Part shown: piece after piece, positions 32,013 through 41,847 of the stretch | How the letters are laid out: every line of letters begins with the position of its first letter | Position numbering within the stretch: position 1 is the stretch's first letter | From: Arthrobacter sp. N199823 | Lineage (GTDB): Bacteria; Actinomycetota; Actinomycetes; Actinomycetales; Micrococcaceae | Reading direction: 5' to 3' | DNA length: 64,000 nt | Assembly (NCBI RefSeq): GCF_002929705.1 | Contig: NZ_PJIN01000004.1 | Span: 124,001 to 188,000 of the forward strand | Translations under genes and position numbers: made by a program | Notes under the pieces: generated by a model | What the model saw: only the letters and a program-made list of their open reading frames with translations | Database searches by the model: none | What the model was told of the DNA's origin: nothing

Positions 32013-34898
32013 CTAGTTCTCCACGGTGGTGTAAGCCACCACTCCGCGGCGCAGCAACTCCACGGCCTTGCGGCACGTGCCAGTAAATCCGGGAGGTGCC
32101 GAAGGGACTGCGGAAAGCTGACCCAATAGGTCGATGACCTGCTTGGTCCAGCGCACAAAGTCACCCGCGGCCAGATCGGTGCCGTTCAAGGCATCGTGCA
32201 GGCTGCGGCCTTGAGCCCACTTGTACATGGACCACACCAAGCCCATCTCGGGCTCACTGGTCAGCGGCAGCTTGTGCGATTCTTCGGCGTCCTGCAGCCG
32301 TGACCACAGCACCACCACGTCCTCCACTGCCTGTTCCAGACTCACGCTGGGCATGCGCGGGCGGGTCCCTTCGGCGTCGCGCTTGGATTGGTAGACCAAG
32401 GTGGTTACAAATGCGGCCAATTCCGGCGCGTCGAGATCGGCAAAAGATCCCTTGCGCAGGGTCAGCGCAATGAGCAGATCCTTCTCGCCGTAGACGCGGC
32501 GCAACCGCTGCCCGTCCTCGCTGGGGACCAGGTTTCCGGCCGGATCGGCCACCACAAATCCGTAGCTAGCCAGAAGGTCAATGACGCGATCAAAGGTCCG
32601 GGCAATGGTGTTGGTGCGAGCCTGAATGGCCCGAACAATTCCGTCGGTTTCCTTGCGCAGCGTCCACCAGCGCTCCGACCACCGCGCGTGATCCTCCCGG
32701 TCACTGCAGCCATGGCAGGGGTGTGCGCGCAAGTTCCGGCGCAGCGTGGCGATCGCCTCGTCATCGGACGCCACCGAGCCTGCCAGGGTGAAGGCGTCCG
32801 ATCGGCTGGGGAACTGCACGGCAGGTTCGGCCAGCTTGGCTTCAACGGCCGCCAGGAGGTTGCGCTTGTCCTTGGGCACCTTCGGGTTGAAACCCTTAGC
32901 AACCCGAACCTGGCCCAGCGCTTCCACCGGTCCGCTCACATCATGCAGGCTCAGCCGACGGTATTCCTTGTCCATGCCCAGCACGCCAGGCCGCGGAACT
33001 CGCGCCTTGCTGTCGGCATCAAGTACGACGGCGTAACCGGGGTTACGCCCACCGCTCACCATGATCACGTCCCCAGTCCGCAGCGTGGCCATGGACTGCG
33101 CGATGGCGTCACGGCGTTGTTTGGCCTTGGACTTGGACGCGCCGGATTCGTGATCCGAAAGTTCCCGGCGCAATTTTGCGTACTCGTTGAAGTCGCCCAG
33201 ATGACACGTCATGGCTTTTTCGTAGCCGGTGAGTGATTCCTCCCGAGAACGTACTTGGCGCGCCAGGTCAACCACCGAGCGGTCAGCCTGGAATTGGGCA
33301 AAGGAGGATTCCAAGATGCTCCGGGTACGGGTGCGGCCAAATTGTGCGATGAGGTTGATACTCATGTTGTAAGTGGGCCGGAAACTGGAGTTCAGCGGGT
33401 AGGTGCGCTTGGACGCCAAGCCCCCCACAGCAGTGGGGTCGGTGCCCGGCTGCCATAGCACTACGGCGTGACCCTCAACATCGATTCCGCGACGGCCCGC
33501 GCGGCCGGTCAGCTGCGTGTACTCCCCCGCGGTGATACCAACATGGGCCTCACCGTTGTACTTCTCCAGCTTCTCCAGCACCACCGTGCGGGCGGGCATA
33601 TTGATGCCCAGAGCCAGCGTTTCAGTGGCGAAAACTGCGCGAACAAGACCACTGACAAACAGGTCCTCCACGACTTCCTTAAAGCTGGGCAACATGCCGG
33701 CATGGTGAGCGGCGAGGCCTCGCAGCAGACCGTCACGCCAACCCCAAAAGCCCAGCACATCTTTATCGGAGTCCGGTAGTTCCGCGCAGGCCTTATCTAC
33801 CCGGTAGGCAATCTCCGCTTGTTCCTCATCTGTGGTGAGCCAGAGCCCGGCAGCAGCGCACTGTTGCACGGCGGCATCACATGCGGCTCTGGAAAAGATG
33901 AAGGTGATAGCCGGTAGCAAGTTCTTGCTTTCCAGCGCCCTGATGACTTGTGGCCTGGTGGCCGCGCGGGCCCAGCCTTGCGGACTGCTGTTGCGGTTGT
34001 CGCGATCTTGACTGGAGCTGTCTTGGTAACCGCGGCCGCGGGATCCTCCGCCGCCTCTGCGGCCATGGCTTGTGCCGCGGCCGGTGCTGACCGATTCGCT
34101 GCGGGCCAGCTTGAGTAGTTCGGCGTTGATCTTTGGGTTCTTCGTGGCGGGGCTCGTGGTGACTGAACGGCCAGTGTCTGGCGCAATTTCATCAAAGGCA
34201 ACGTTGTCGGCGAAGAGGTCAACCAGATCCCGGCGCACCATGACGTGCTGCCACAGCGGAACTGGGCGGTGTTCGGAGACCACCACGGCAGTGTCGCCAC
34301 GGACGGTGCCCAACCAGGCGCCGAACTCTTCGGCATTAGACACGGTGGCACTGAGCGAAATCACGGCGACCTCGCTGGGGAGGTGGATGATCACTTCTTC
34401 CCAGACGGCGCCACGGAAGCGGTCTGCCAGGTAGTGCACCTCATCCATGACCACATAGGCCAAGCCGGTGAGTGTGTCCGAGTCCGCGTAGAGCATATTG
34501 CGGAGCACCTCGGTGGTCATGACGACCACTGGAGCTTCGGCGTTAATGCTGGTATCGCCTGTCAGCAATCCCACGTTTTCTGCACCATACTGGGCGGAGA
34601 ATTCCTGGAACTTTTGGTTGCTCAAGGCCTTGATGGGTGTGGTGTAGAAGGCCTTGTGGCCACGTTGCAGCGCCAGGTAAACGGCAAATTCCCCAACGAT
34701 GGTTTTCCCGGCACCTGTGGGGGCAGCAACTAAAACACCGCGACCGGCCTGGACGGCCCGGCACGCGGTGTCTTGAAAATCATCGAGTTCAAAATTCAGG
34801 CCGTCCTTGAAGTCGCCAAGGTCGGAACTACTGTCTTGAATCCGCTGCTTGGCTGCCAAGTAGCGTTCGGAAGGGCTTGGCATGTCAGAGGTGAGCAT
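32013..34898 (-). CDS. helY: DEAD/DEAH-box superfamily 2 helicase HelY
   Basis: A 961-residue Ski2/Mtr4-like helicase. Walker A APTGAGKT at 59-66, DEVH box at 152-155, motif VI QLTGRAGRRG and the DSHCT-like C-terminal domain. A low-complexity insertion rich in Gly, Arg and Ser lies near residues 272-300 (GRGTSHGRRGGGGSRGRGYQ). In M. tuberculosis helY (Rv2092c) follows tatC, as here. It probably acts in RNA processing or DNA repair; direct function is uncertain. Last gene of the pafBC-tatAC unit, 35 bp after tatC. Confidence 0.92.
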   Translation of the reverse strand: MLTSDMPSPSERYLAAKQRIQDSSSDLGDFKDGLNFELDDFQDTACRAVQAGRGVLVAAPTGAGKTIVGEFAVYLALQRGHKAFYTTPIKALSNQKFQEFSAQYGAENVGLLTGDTSINAEAPVVVMTTEVLRNMLYADSDTLTGLAYVVMDEVHYLADRFRGAVWEEVIIHLPSEVAVISLSATVSNAEEFGAWLGTVRGDTAVVVSEHRPVPLWQHVMVRRDLVDLFADNVAFDEIAPDTGRSVTTSPATKNPKINAELLKLARSESVSTGRGTSHGRRGGGGSRGRGYQDSSSQDRDNRNSSPQGWARAATRPQVIRALESKNLLPAITFIFSRAACDAAVQQCAAAGLWLTTDEEQAEIAYRVDKACAELPDSDKDVLGFWGWRDGLLRGLAAHHAGMLPSFKEVVEDLFVSGLVRAVFATETLALGINMPARTVVLEKLEKYNGEAHVGITAGEYTQLTGRAGRRGIDVEGHAVVLWQPGTDPTAVGGLASKRTYPLNSSFRPTYNMSINLIAQFGRTRTRSILESSFAQFQADRSVVDLARQVRSREESLTGYEKAMTCHLGDFNEYAKLRRELSDHESGASKSKAKQRRDAIAQSMATLRTGDVIMVSGGRNPGYAVVLDADSKARVPRPGVLGMDKEYRRLSLHDVSGPVEALGQVRVAKGFNPKVPKDKRNLLAAVEAKLAEPAVQFPSRSDAFTLAGSVASDDEAIATLRRNLRAHPCHGCSDREDHARWSERWWTLRKETDGIVRAIQARTNTIARTFDRVIDLLASYGFVVADPAGNLVPSEDGQRLRRVYGEKDLLIALTLRKGSFADLDAPELAAFVTTLVYQSKRDAEGTRPRMPSVSLEQAVEDVVVLWSRLQDAEESHKLPLTSEPEMGLVWSMYKWAQGRSLHDALNGTDLAAGDFVRWTKQVIDLLGQLSAVPSAPPGFTGTCRKAVELLRRGVVAYTTVEN

Positions 34899-34933
34899 AG
34901 TACAAGCCTACGTCAGCCAGAAGGCCGCTCAGA

Positions 34934-35776
34934 TCAGATTATTTCCAGATCTGTGGAGGGTGTGGCCACATCCGCATTAGCCTCAGATTCGACCACCTTC
35001 TTGGCTGCCTTACGGTCCCTGCGCTTGTCATTGAGTATGCACAAGCCAATGGCGCCGAAGTACAGCACCAACAGTGGAGCAGCCAGGAAGAACATACTCA
35101 TGACGTCCGAACCAGGTGCTGCCATGGCCGAGACAATGGTGACACCCAAAATCGTGAAACGCCACGCTTTCAAGTAGGTCCGGCCACGAACAATACCAAC
35201 GGCGTTGAGCGCGAAAAGTAACACCGGAACCAGGAATGCCGCACCCATGAACAGCATCAACTGCATGGCAAACTGCAGGTATTCCAACGCCGTAATGATG
35301 TTGGCCGCCTCACTACCCGCAGGTGTGAAAGAGGTCAGCGCCTTCACAATATTCGGCCAAATCAACCACCCGGCATAGATTCCCGCCAGGAACAGCGGTA
35401 CTGATGCGAACATGTAGGACAGCGTGTAGCGGCGTTCCTTCTTCGTCAGGCCAGGGGTGATAAATGCCCAGAGTTGATAGATCCACACGGGCGAAGCAAT
35501 AATCAGCCCCAGAATCAAGGAGATCTGGATCTTCAAGTCGAAGGACGTGGTGACACCCTGAAAGTTCAAGGTGGCAACAATATTGCGTTCAGCGCTGATA
35601 TCGCGCAGTGGCTGCGTCAGTGCAACGAGGAGCGGATCATAGATGATCCAGCCAAGAATAACTCCGGGGATCATGGCCAGGGCACTCTTAAAGAGCCGGT
35701 TCCGGGCCTCGATCAGGTGTGCCTTGAGCGGCATCCGTCCTTCGGGGTTGGCTTTACGGCCTTTTGTAGCGCCCAC
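34934..35776 (-). CDS. tatC: Sec-independent protein translocase TatC
   Basis: A 280-residue TatC, the receptor for twin-arginine signals. Six membrane helices are predicted; hallmark segments are MPLKAHLIEARNRLFKSALA, PVWIYQLWAFITPGLTKKER and a late SAMAAPGSDVMSMFF. Starts at GTG 35776. A charged cytosolic tail follows residue 255. Coupled to tatA (17 bp). It would export the phosphoesterase at 2-1210. Confidence 0.95.
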   Translation of the reverse strand: MGATKGRKANPEGRMPLKAHLIEARNRLFKSALAMIPGVILGWIIYDPLLVALTQPLRDISAERNIVATLNFQGVTTSFDLKIQISLILGLIIASPVWIYQLWAFITPGLTKKERRYTLSYMFASVPLFLAGIYAGWLIWPNIVKALTSFTPAGSEAANIITALEYLQFAMQLMLFMGAAFLVPVLLFALNAVGIVRGRTYLKAWRFTILGVTIVSAMAAPGSDVMSMFFLAAPLLVLYFGAIGLCILNDKRRDRKAAKKVVESEANADVATPSTDLEII

Positions 35777-35793
35777 CGGCTCTGCGACCTTTT

Positions 35794-36099
35794 CTATGAC
35801 TGAGCGCCGGTACCGGTTCCGGTACCCTCGCCCGTGGTGTTGCCCTGCGTCGGGTTGTTGACGATCTTGCCCTCGAAGGGTGCCTCAGGCGCAGGGGCAG
35901 GCGCAGGTGAAGCGCTCGGCGCTGCCGCTGGCTTCTCGTCCTTGCCGTCGTTCTTCATTTCCTTGACCTCGGACTTGATGATCCGCATTGACTGGCCCAG
36001 GCTACGAGCCATGCCCGGCAACTTCGGGGCAGCAAAGAGCAAGAGTACAACGATGATAATGATGGTGATAGCCCAGGGGCTCTCAAAAAGTCTTCCCAC
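35794..36099 (-). CDS. tatA: Twin-arginine translocase subunit TatA
   Basis: A 101-residue TatA. The N-terminal helix WAITIIIIVVLLLFAAPKLP is followed by the amphipathic helix GMARSLGQSMRIIKSEVKEM and a Pro/Ala-rich acidic tail. GTG start with AAAGGAAAGG upstream. Forms the translocation pore with tatC. Confidence 0.95.
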   Translation of the reverse strand: MGRLFESPWAITIIIIVVLLLFAAPKLPGMARSLGQSMRIIKSEVKEMKNDGKDEKPAAAPSASPAPAPAPEAPFEGKIVNNPTQGNTTGEGTGTGTGAQS

Positions 36100-36120
36100 G
36101 GTAAAGCCTTTCCTTTTGGT

Positions 36121-36492
36121 TCATCCTACGTCTTGTAAAGCTTCGATGTCGCGCAAGGATTGGAGCTGTCCGCGTTCTTTCCTGCGGGCGACGCGCCGTT
36201 GCAGGCGGGCGAAACGCCGTTCTTCTTTGGCGGCTAAGTAATCATGCTTCATTTCTTCAGGTGTTGCAAAAACAGCAGCGCCCGGAACTACATTACGCGG
36301 TTCTGTGACGTGCTGCACTGTGGCGCGTTCCAGGCTTGCGTCCCAATAGTTGGCACGCTCTGCCGAGACGTCACTGAAGGTTCGCATCAGTGCAGCGGCT
36401 CCGCGCCAAAGCCTGAAACCTAAAAAAGCCACGAAAAGTAGCGACAGCGCTGCCAGCGCTATCCATATCAGAATCCAAGACCACCAAGGCAT
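36121..36492 (-). CDS. Small membrane-anchored protein in the tat operon
   Basis: A 123-residue protein with one N-terminal helix (residues about 5-28) and a charged cytosolic part ending in basic helices (LAAKEERRFARLQRRVARRK). It sits between pafBC and tatA with gaps of 9 and 21 bp, so it belongs to the operon. Function unknown; no family recognised. Confidence 0.75.
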   Translation of the reverse strand: MPWWSWILIWIALAALSLLFVAFLGFRLWRGAAALMRTFSDVSAERANYWDASLERATVQHVTEPRNVVPGAAVFATPEEMKHDYLAAKEERRFARLQRRVARRKERGQLQSLRDIEALQDVG

Positions 36493-36501
36493 TTATTGAG
36501 T

Positions 36502-38544
36502 CTATCCGCCCAGACTGGGAGTAGCCGGAACGTTTTCGCCGTAAGCGTCATAGCTCGCCGCCGATTCCTCAAGCCAGGCCGTCACCTGCTGGCGGACGGG
36601 CTCTGGGCCGGCCACATAAGCATGCCCGCCCAGCCGTGCCATGAGCGGCGCGAGGATGGAGGTATCCCCCACCAAGAGGCGCAGGCCCACCACGCCGTCA
36701 CCTAAGTCAAAAAGCTTGGCGTTGTAGGCAGGCGCCAACCTCCGGGCTGTTGTGGAGTCAGCAATGAGCTGAACCTGGACGTCACCACTTCCGGGATCGT
36801 AGATACTCGTTCCGGGGAGCCACCCCACCGATTCGCTGGGCACATACTCTTGGGGACCGCCGTCGTGCATGTCCTTGATCCGATCAACCCTGAAGCTGCG
36901 CAGCTCCCCCGCCTTACGGCACCAAGCGCGCAAATACCACGTTGTATCGACAGAGAATAGCCGCAGCGGTTCAACCGTGCGTTCACTGAGTTCGTCGCGG
37001 TGGCGCACCAAGTACGTGATGGCGCACGCGCGGCCATGCTGAATGGCCCGCTGCAGTGCTGCGACGTTCTCCATCTCGGTGCCGGACACCAAGTGAAGTC
37101 CGACGGCGTCTGCCAGCCAGGCGTCCTTGCCCGCCACCGTGGCGAGAGACTTGATGGCCTGCGCGAGCGGGAGTTTGCGTTCAGGTGCGGGAATGGACGC
37201 CAGAGCTTGCAAGCCGATCAGCACCGAACAAGCTTCCTCCTGGGTCAGGCGCAGGGGGCTGGCAAGTGTTTCGGCGTCCCTAATGAATACCTGGCCGGAT
37301 TCGGTGGTGACGTCCATGAGGTCCCCGTGCAGGTAGCCGGGTAAACCCGTGACGCTGAGCGTGTCCCGGTCTTTTTCCCACTGCTTGGCGGTGATGCCAA
37401 ATTCGGCCATCACCTCGGCCTCTTCAACGCCAGGGTTGGTCACCAAATACGGAACCATGGACAGTAGCCGGACAAGCCGGTCCCGGGTGTCTGCTTTGCG
37501 TGCGCCAAGGACTGGCAGTGTTTTTGTCCAGGCCAGCGGCCCAGGTTGGGTCGTGGCAGCACGGGCGCCCCGATGCAGCCGGTCCGCCACGGCATCATAG
37601 AGTTCGGGCGGATCCACCACGAGGGCTTGGGTACCCATGGTGGCAACTTCGTCGGCCATGAGCTCCGCATCCCGGTAGCTGGCGCTCAGGACATCCCAGC
37701 CGTCCCGCTGCCAGCCGAGTTCGGGGATCGTGGTCCGCTGTGCCGCCACTGCATCGGTGCGCAGCCAGTGGGCGGATCCGCTCGGTACGGCAATCCGGGC
37801 ACTATGCTCTTCTCCGGTGCCCAGCCGTGTCAGGACGTTAGCGATGCGGAAGTCCTCTCGACGCTCAAACCTGTCCTTGTCATGAACGCGAACTTCTGAG
37901 GTAATGCGGGACAAACGGAAATTGCGCTCTGCCTGCTTGTCCACATCAAAGGCCGCCAGGTACCACTGCCCGTATTTATTGCCCAGACCCAGTGGCTCGA
38001 CTGTGCGTGAAGTGGTGGCCGACGTGGCGGATTTGCGGTACTCGAAGGTGACCGGGTGGTGGTTGCGCAGCGCGCTCCAGAGTGGCTCAAAGGCCGGCTC
38101 CGCTGTGCGAATGCGTGACTGCGAGGTGGTGTCATCCTCATACCAGCCGGTGCCGGTCCTGGCCGCAATTTTGCGTAGCGCAGACTGGGCCGGAGCACCA
38201 AGGGAAGCACCAGCCCACAAGTTGGCCGCAATGGCCAGCAGCGTCATAGCCGATTCATCCAAGCGAATTTCCGGGACCCCGTAGTCCTCAGGGCGAATGC
38301 GGTACAAGACCTGCTCCTGAGCATCATCTCCGGAAACCTCTGACTGCCTCAGCGGAATACCCAGCTCCAACAGGGTCTTCTTGTCCCGTTCAAACATGCG
38401 CTCAAACGAGACCTGGTCCTGGGCGTCGCCGGAATAGCCGTTGATGGTGTCCCGAATGTGAGACTTGCTGTAACCGCGACGGGTTCCCAGGAGGGCAATC
38501 ACCAGATTCAGGAGGCGCTCTGTGGCATCAATTTTTGTGGACAC
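36502..38544 (-). CDS. pafBC: Fused PafBC WYL-domain transcriptional activator
   Basis: A 680-residue single chain with two copies of HTH plus WYL: the N-terminal half (residues about 1-330) begins ATERLLNLVIALLGTRRGYS, and the C-terminal half carries PYLVTNPGVEEAEVMAEFGI and a second WYL core with YLRAWCRKAGELRSFRVDRI. In mycobacteria these halves are separate pafB and pafC; the fused form is known from Arthrobacter. PafBC activates the mycobacterial-type DNA-damage response together with SigA. Starts at GTG 38544. It heads a unit with tatA, tatC and helY. Confidence 0.93.
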   Translation of the reverse strand: MSTKIDATERLLNLVIALLGTRRGYSKSHIRDTINGYSGDAQDQVSFERMFERDKKTLLELGIPLRQSEVSGDDAQEQVLYRIRPEDYGVPEIRLDESAMTLLAIAANLWAGASLGAPAQSALRKIAARTGTGWYEDDTTSQSRIRTAEPAFEPLWSALRNHHPVTFEYRKSATSATTSRTVEPLGLGNKYGQWYLAAFDVDKQAERNFRLSRITSEVRVHDKDRFERREDFRIANVLTRLGTGEEHSARIAVPSGSAHWLRTDAVAAQRTTIPELGWQRDGWDVLSASYRDAELMADEVATMGTQALVVDPPELYDAVADRLHRGARAATTQPGPLAWTKTLPVLGARKADTRDRLVRLLSMVPYLVTNPGVEEAEVMAEFGITAKQWEKDRDTLSVTGLPGYLHGDLMDVTTESGQVFIRDAETLASPLRLTQEEACSVLIGLQALASIPAPERKLPLAQAIKSLATVAGKDAWLADAVGLHLVSGTEMENVAALQRAIQHGRACAITYLVRHRDELSERTVEPLRLFSVDTTWYLRAWCRKAGELRSFRVDRIKDMHDGGPQEYVPSESVGWLPGTSIYDPGSGDVQVQLIADSTTARRLAPAYNAKLFDLGDGVVGLRLLVGDTSILAPLMARLGGHAYVAGPEPVRQQVTAWLEESAASYDAYGENVPATPSLGG

Positions 38545-38668
38545 CTTGTCAGCGTACTAGCAGCCGGAGCAAGTTGCAGATTCATCGCCTTGTCTGTGAC
38601 GCACCCAGCTCAAAAGTGATGAACCCAAACGCTGAGAACACGGCTGGACCTAAGCGGGAGTTAATGCA

Positions 38669-38702
38669 CTACGGCCCCGAGGCAGCTGCCTCGGGGCCGT
38701 AG
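38669..38702. repeat. Perfect 17-bp palindrome between fkbp and pafBC
   Basis: CTACGGCCCCGAGGCAG (38669-38685) directly abuts its reverse complement (38686-38702). It lies 17 bases after the FKBP stop on the minus strand. A terminator-like stem without a following T-run. Confidence 0.65.
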
Positions 38703-38719
38703 TTGCTAAATGCTATTGC

Positions 38720-39115
38720 TTATCGAACTGCTACCAGGTCAACCACGAAGATCAGGGCTTCGTTGGGGCCAATGGCTCCACCGGCGCCGCGTGAGCCGTA
38801 GGCCAGCTCCGAGGGGATCTCCAGACGACGGCGGCCGCCGACCTTCATGCCCAGCAGACCCTGGTCCCAGCCCTGGATGACCTGGCCAATGCCGGCCTTG
38901 AAGTCCAGGGGGTTACCGCGGCCCCAAGAGGAATCGAATTCTTCGCCCGTGGAGAAGGCGACGCCCACATAGTGGGTAGACACGGTGCTGCCGCGCACTA
39001 CTTCGGTGCCGGTGCCCTCGATCAGGTCCTCAATCACCAATTCGGTGGGGACGGCGTGTGCGGGGAATTCGATTTCCGGCTTGGTGCGGTCAAAGTTGCG
39101 TGCTCCGAAAGACAT
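38720..39115 (-). CDS. FKBP-type peptidyl-prolyl isomerase (cytosolic)
   Basis: A 131-residue single FKBP domain. IEDLIEGTGTEVVRGSTVST and HYVGVAFSTGEEFDSSWGRG are followed by QGWDQGLLGMKVGGRRRLEI and PSELAYGSRG, the full set of active-site strands. Catalyses prolyl isomerisation in protein folding. CAAGGAGCACC precedes the ATG. No signal peptide, unlike the neighbouring FKBP lipoprotein 23 bp upstream. Confidence 0.92.
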   Translation of the reverse strand: MSFGARNFDRTKPEIEFPAHAVPTELVIEDLIEGTGTEVVRGSTVSTHYVGVAFSTGEEFDSSWGRGNPLDFKAGIGQVIQGWDQGLLGMKVGGRRRLEIPSELAYGSRGAGGAIGPNEALIFVVDLVAVR

Positions 39116-39138
39116 GGTGCTCCTTGGGGTTGGTGTTG

Positions 39139-40158
39139 TTACTTCTTCGATTCAATCTTAACAACAAATACCAGTGGTCCAGCCGGCTTGCCCTGGGATG
39201 CTGCAGTTTCGCCGTAGGCAAGGTCAGTCGGGATGCTCAGCAATACGGTAGAGCCCACTTTCTGGCCGGTCAAACCTTGAGTCCAACCGGGGATAACCTC
39301 CTGGAGGCCGAATGCAGCAGCTTCGCCACGGTCGTAGGCCGAGTCAAACTTCTTGCCATCTGACCAGGTCCAGCCGGTGTAGAACGCTGAGATGCTATCT
39401 GTGGCGGCCAGGACGGCACCTGTACCCTCGGTGAGAACCTGCACGGTCAGACCGGCCGGCGCATCATTCTTGGGGATGGTGATGGTGGGGACGCCCTTGG
39501 CATCAAACTTGGCCGTAGGCAACTTGCCGGCCTTTTCCAGTGCGGCCGTCTCATCAGCGCTCATGAGTTTCGACGGCGCGGGGGTGTCCTTGGCTGAGGT
39601 GATCTGGAAAACGCTCAAGGTTGCGGGCTGTGCATCTTGTGCCGGAGCGGCTGTGGAGCCGGAAACTGCGGCAACGGCGGGGTTGGCGTACGCCACGTAG
39701 GCACCGACCTTGGCATTGGTGAACGTTGAATAGACCAGCGGGAACTGGGTCTTCATGACGTCGTTGAGCTGCACGGTCTCGCCGGTCGTCGCGGTGAAGT
39801 TCTCAACGAGAGTGTCTCCCGTTTTGGTGTCAAGGTTGATGCCACGGAATTCCATGGTCTGACCATCCTTGACCTGTGCACCGGTTCCGTCGGTGATGAC
39901 TCGCATTGATTCAGCTTTGACATCCAACGGCTTGTCAAAGGTGACCTTAGGGGCCTTGCTCTTCCCCTGATCTACCGCCTTGACGGAGGCAAGCGCCTCG
40001 GCATTAGCTGGCGGAATTGTGACAGAAGTAGCTGATGCATCCGGTGAGTCGGTGCCGGTGGCATCTTGTGAACACGCTGTCACAATAAGCAGAATGGGAA
40101 GAAGAAGCAGTGCAAGAAGTCGACGCACAGATACACTTTCGGTCGCTGGATGATTCAT
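39139..40158 (-). CDS. FKBP-type peptidyl-prolyl isomerase lipoprotein
   Basis: A 339-residue secreted lipoprotein starting at ATG 40158. The signal peptide ends in lipobox IVTACS (Cys about residue 29). A degenerate FKBP-like domain occupies about residues 60-190 and a conserved one the C-terminus (VLTEGTGAVLAATDSISAFY, ELVI-PGWTQGLTGQKVGSTV pattern, IPTDLAYGE). Likely an extracytoplasmic folding factor. It precedes the cytosolic FKBP gene by 23 bp, so the two are co-transcribed. Confidence 0.88.
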   Translation of the reverse strand: MNHPATESVSVRRLLALLLLPILLIVTACSQDATGTDSPDASATSVTIPPANAEALASVKAVDQGKSKAPKVTFDKPLDVKAESMRVITDGTGAQVKDGQTMEFRGINLDTKTGDTLVENFTATTGETVQLNDVMKTQFPLVYSTFTNAKVGAYVAYANPAVAAVSGSTAAPAQDAQPATLSVFQITSAKDTPAPSKLMSADETAALEKAGKLPTAKFDAKGVPTITIPKNDAPAGLTVQVLTEGTGAVLAATDSISAFYTGWTWSDGKKFDSAYDRGEAAAFGLQEVIPGWTQGLTGQKVGSTVLLSIPTDLAYGETAASQGKPAGPLVFVVKIESKK

Positions 40159-40301
40159 GTCAGGGCGCCGTAGCTGCACGGAGCTGCTACGGCAAAATTC
40201 AATGGGGCCAGTGACCGATCCGAGGAATAGATTATGTGATCGGCTACACGAGCTCATCTAGCTTATCCGCTCAAGCTGAACGAAGGCTGGCCCTCACATG
40301 G

Positions 40302-41672
40302 CTATTCGCTTTGTAGCGAGGCAATTAACTCGTCAACGCGCTCGTCTACGCTCTTGAAAGGGTCCTTGCAGAGGATGGTCTGGTGGGCTCGGTCATTGAG
40401 CTTCAGATGCACCCAATCGACTGTGTAATCACGTCCGGATTCTCTGGCGGCATTGACAAACTGCCCGCGCAAATGGGCCCGGGTGGTGGCGGGAGCCGTG
40501 TCAACGGCAGCGGCAATCTCAGCTTCGGTGGCCACCTTCGCGGCAGCTCCCCTGCGTTCGAGCATGTTAAATAATCCGCGTTGGGGGTCAATGTCGTGGT
40601 AGCGCAGATCCAACTGCGCAACCTCCGGTGACCCCCAGGCCACGTTGTGCCTGTCCACGTACGAGCCAATGAGCTTGGCTTTGATGGCCCAGTCGATTTC
40701 CGTGTCAATGCTCGAATAATTCTGGGCTTCGACAGCGTCCAGCGTCCGTTCCCACAGGTCCAGGATCTGCGGGACCAAAGTGTTGTGTGCGCCATGGGAG
40801 CGGACAAAGCCACTGACCTTCTCCAGATAGTGCCGCTGGATGTCAAGAGCGGTCATGGTCCGGCCGTCAGCCATCTTTAGCGGATGACTACCGGTGATGT
40901 CATGAGAGATTTCACGAATACTGCGGATGGGATTCTCCAGGCGCATGTCGGTCATGATGGTCCCGGCTTCCACCATACGCAGAATCAAATCAAGGCTACC
41001 GACCTTCAGCATGGTGGTGGTCTCCGACATGTTGGAATCACCCACAATCACGTGCAGGCGGCGGTACAATTCCGCGTCTGCGTGTGGCTCGTCTCTGGTG
41101 TTAATGATGGGCCGGGACCGGGTGGTGGCTGAGGAGACGCCTTCCCAAATGTGGTCAGCTCGCTGAGAGAAGGCAAATTTACCGCCTTGCGCAGCGGGCA
41201 GCACCCGGCCCGCACCGGCAATGAGCTGCCGTGTCACCAGGAACGGGATGAGGATGTCTGCGAGCCGGTTGAACTCTCCCCTGCGTGAAATGAGATAGTT
41301 CTCGTGGCTGCCGTAGGAGTTGCCGGCAGAATCCACATTGTTCTTGAACAGGAAGATCTTCCCGCCGTAGCCTTCTTGGGCCAATTTCGCTTGGGCTTCT
41401 TGCACCAGATCGTGCAAGATGAGTTCCCCTGCCCTGTCCTGGGCAATCAACTGGGCAATGCCATCACACTCGGCCGTGGCGTATTCCGGATGCGAGCCAA
41501 CATCCAGGTACAGCCGAGATCCGTTGGGCAGGAAAACGTTGGAGGAACGCCCCCAGCTGACCACCTTGCGGAACAAGTATCTGGCCACTTCTTCCGGGGT
41601 CAGTGGCCGGGATCCGGGCGCAGAATAAGTAACGCCAAATTCGGTTTCAATGCCAAAAATCCGCCGGTCCAC
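40302..41672 (-). CDS. pafA: Pup ligase PafA
   Basis: A 456-residue Pup-protein ligase, which uses ATP to form an isopeptide bond between the Pup C-terminal Glu and substrate lysines. It begins [15 protein letters not shown] with Glu9, and [17 protein letters not shown] holds the catalytic Asp57 (same number as the mycobacterial enzyme). The [11 protein letters not shown] and [16 protein letters not shown] segments are also conserved. GTG start with AAAGGAG upstream. Its 175-bp 5' region separates it from prcA. Confidence 0.96.
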   Translation of the reverse strand: MDRRIFGIETEFGVTYSAPGSRPLTPEEVARYLFRKVVSWGRSSNVFLPNGSRLYLDVGSHPEYATAECDGIAQLIAQDRAGELILHDLVQEAQAKLAQEGYGGKIFLFKNNVDSAGNSYGSHENYLISRRGEFNRLADILIPFLVTRQLIAGAGRVLPAAQGGKFAFSQRADHIWEGVSSATTRSRPIINTRDEPHADAELYRRLHVIVGDSNMSETTTMLKVGSLDLILRMVEAGTIMTDMRLENPIRSIREISHDITGSHPLKMADGRTMTALDIQRHYLEKVSGFVRSHGAHNTLVPQILDLWERTLDAVEAQNYSSIDTEIDWAIKAKLIGSYVDRHNVAWGSPEVAQLDLRYHDIDPQRGLFNMLERRGAAAKVATEAEIAAAVDTAPATTRAHLRGQFVNAARESGRDYTVDWVHLKLNDRAHQTILCKDPFKSVDERVDELIASLQSE

Positions 41673-41847
41673 CGTCTCAGGTCTCCTTTAAGTTGCTGTG
41701 TTCACGCACAGGTAGTGCTGATCAAGTGCGTGGAGGGTATGTGCTGTGCATGGTCAGTGCTGTAAAAAAATAGGTGCTTTGTTGCTCAGACGCGGTGCAG
41801 GTTAAGTGCTTTGATGCTTTTGCATTGGCGATCTGGGGGCAGCACCT

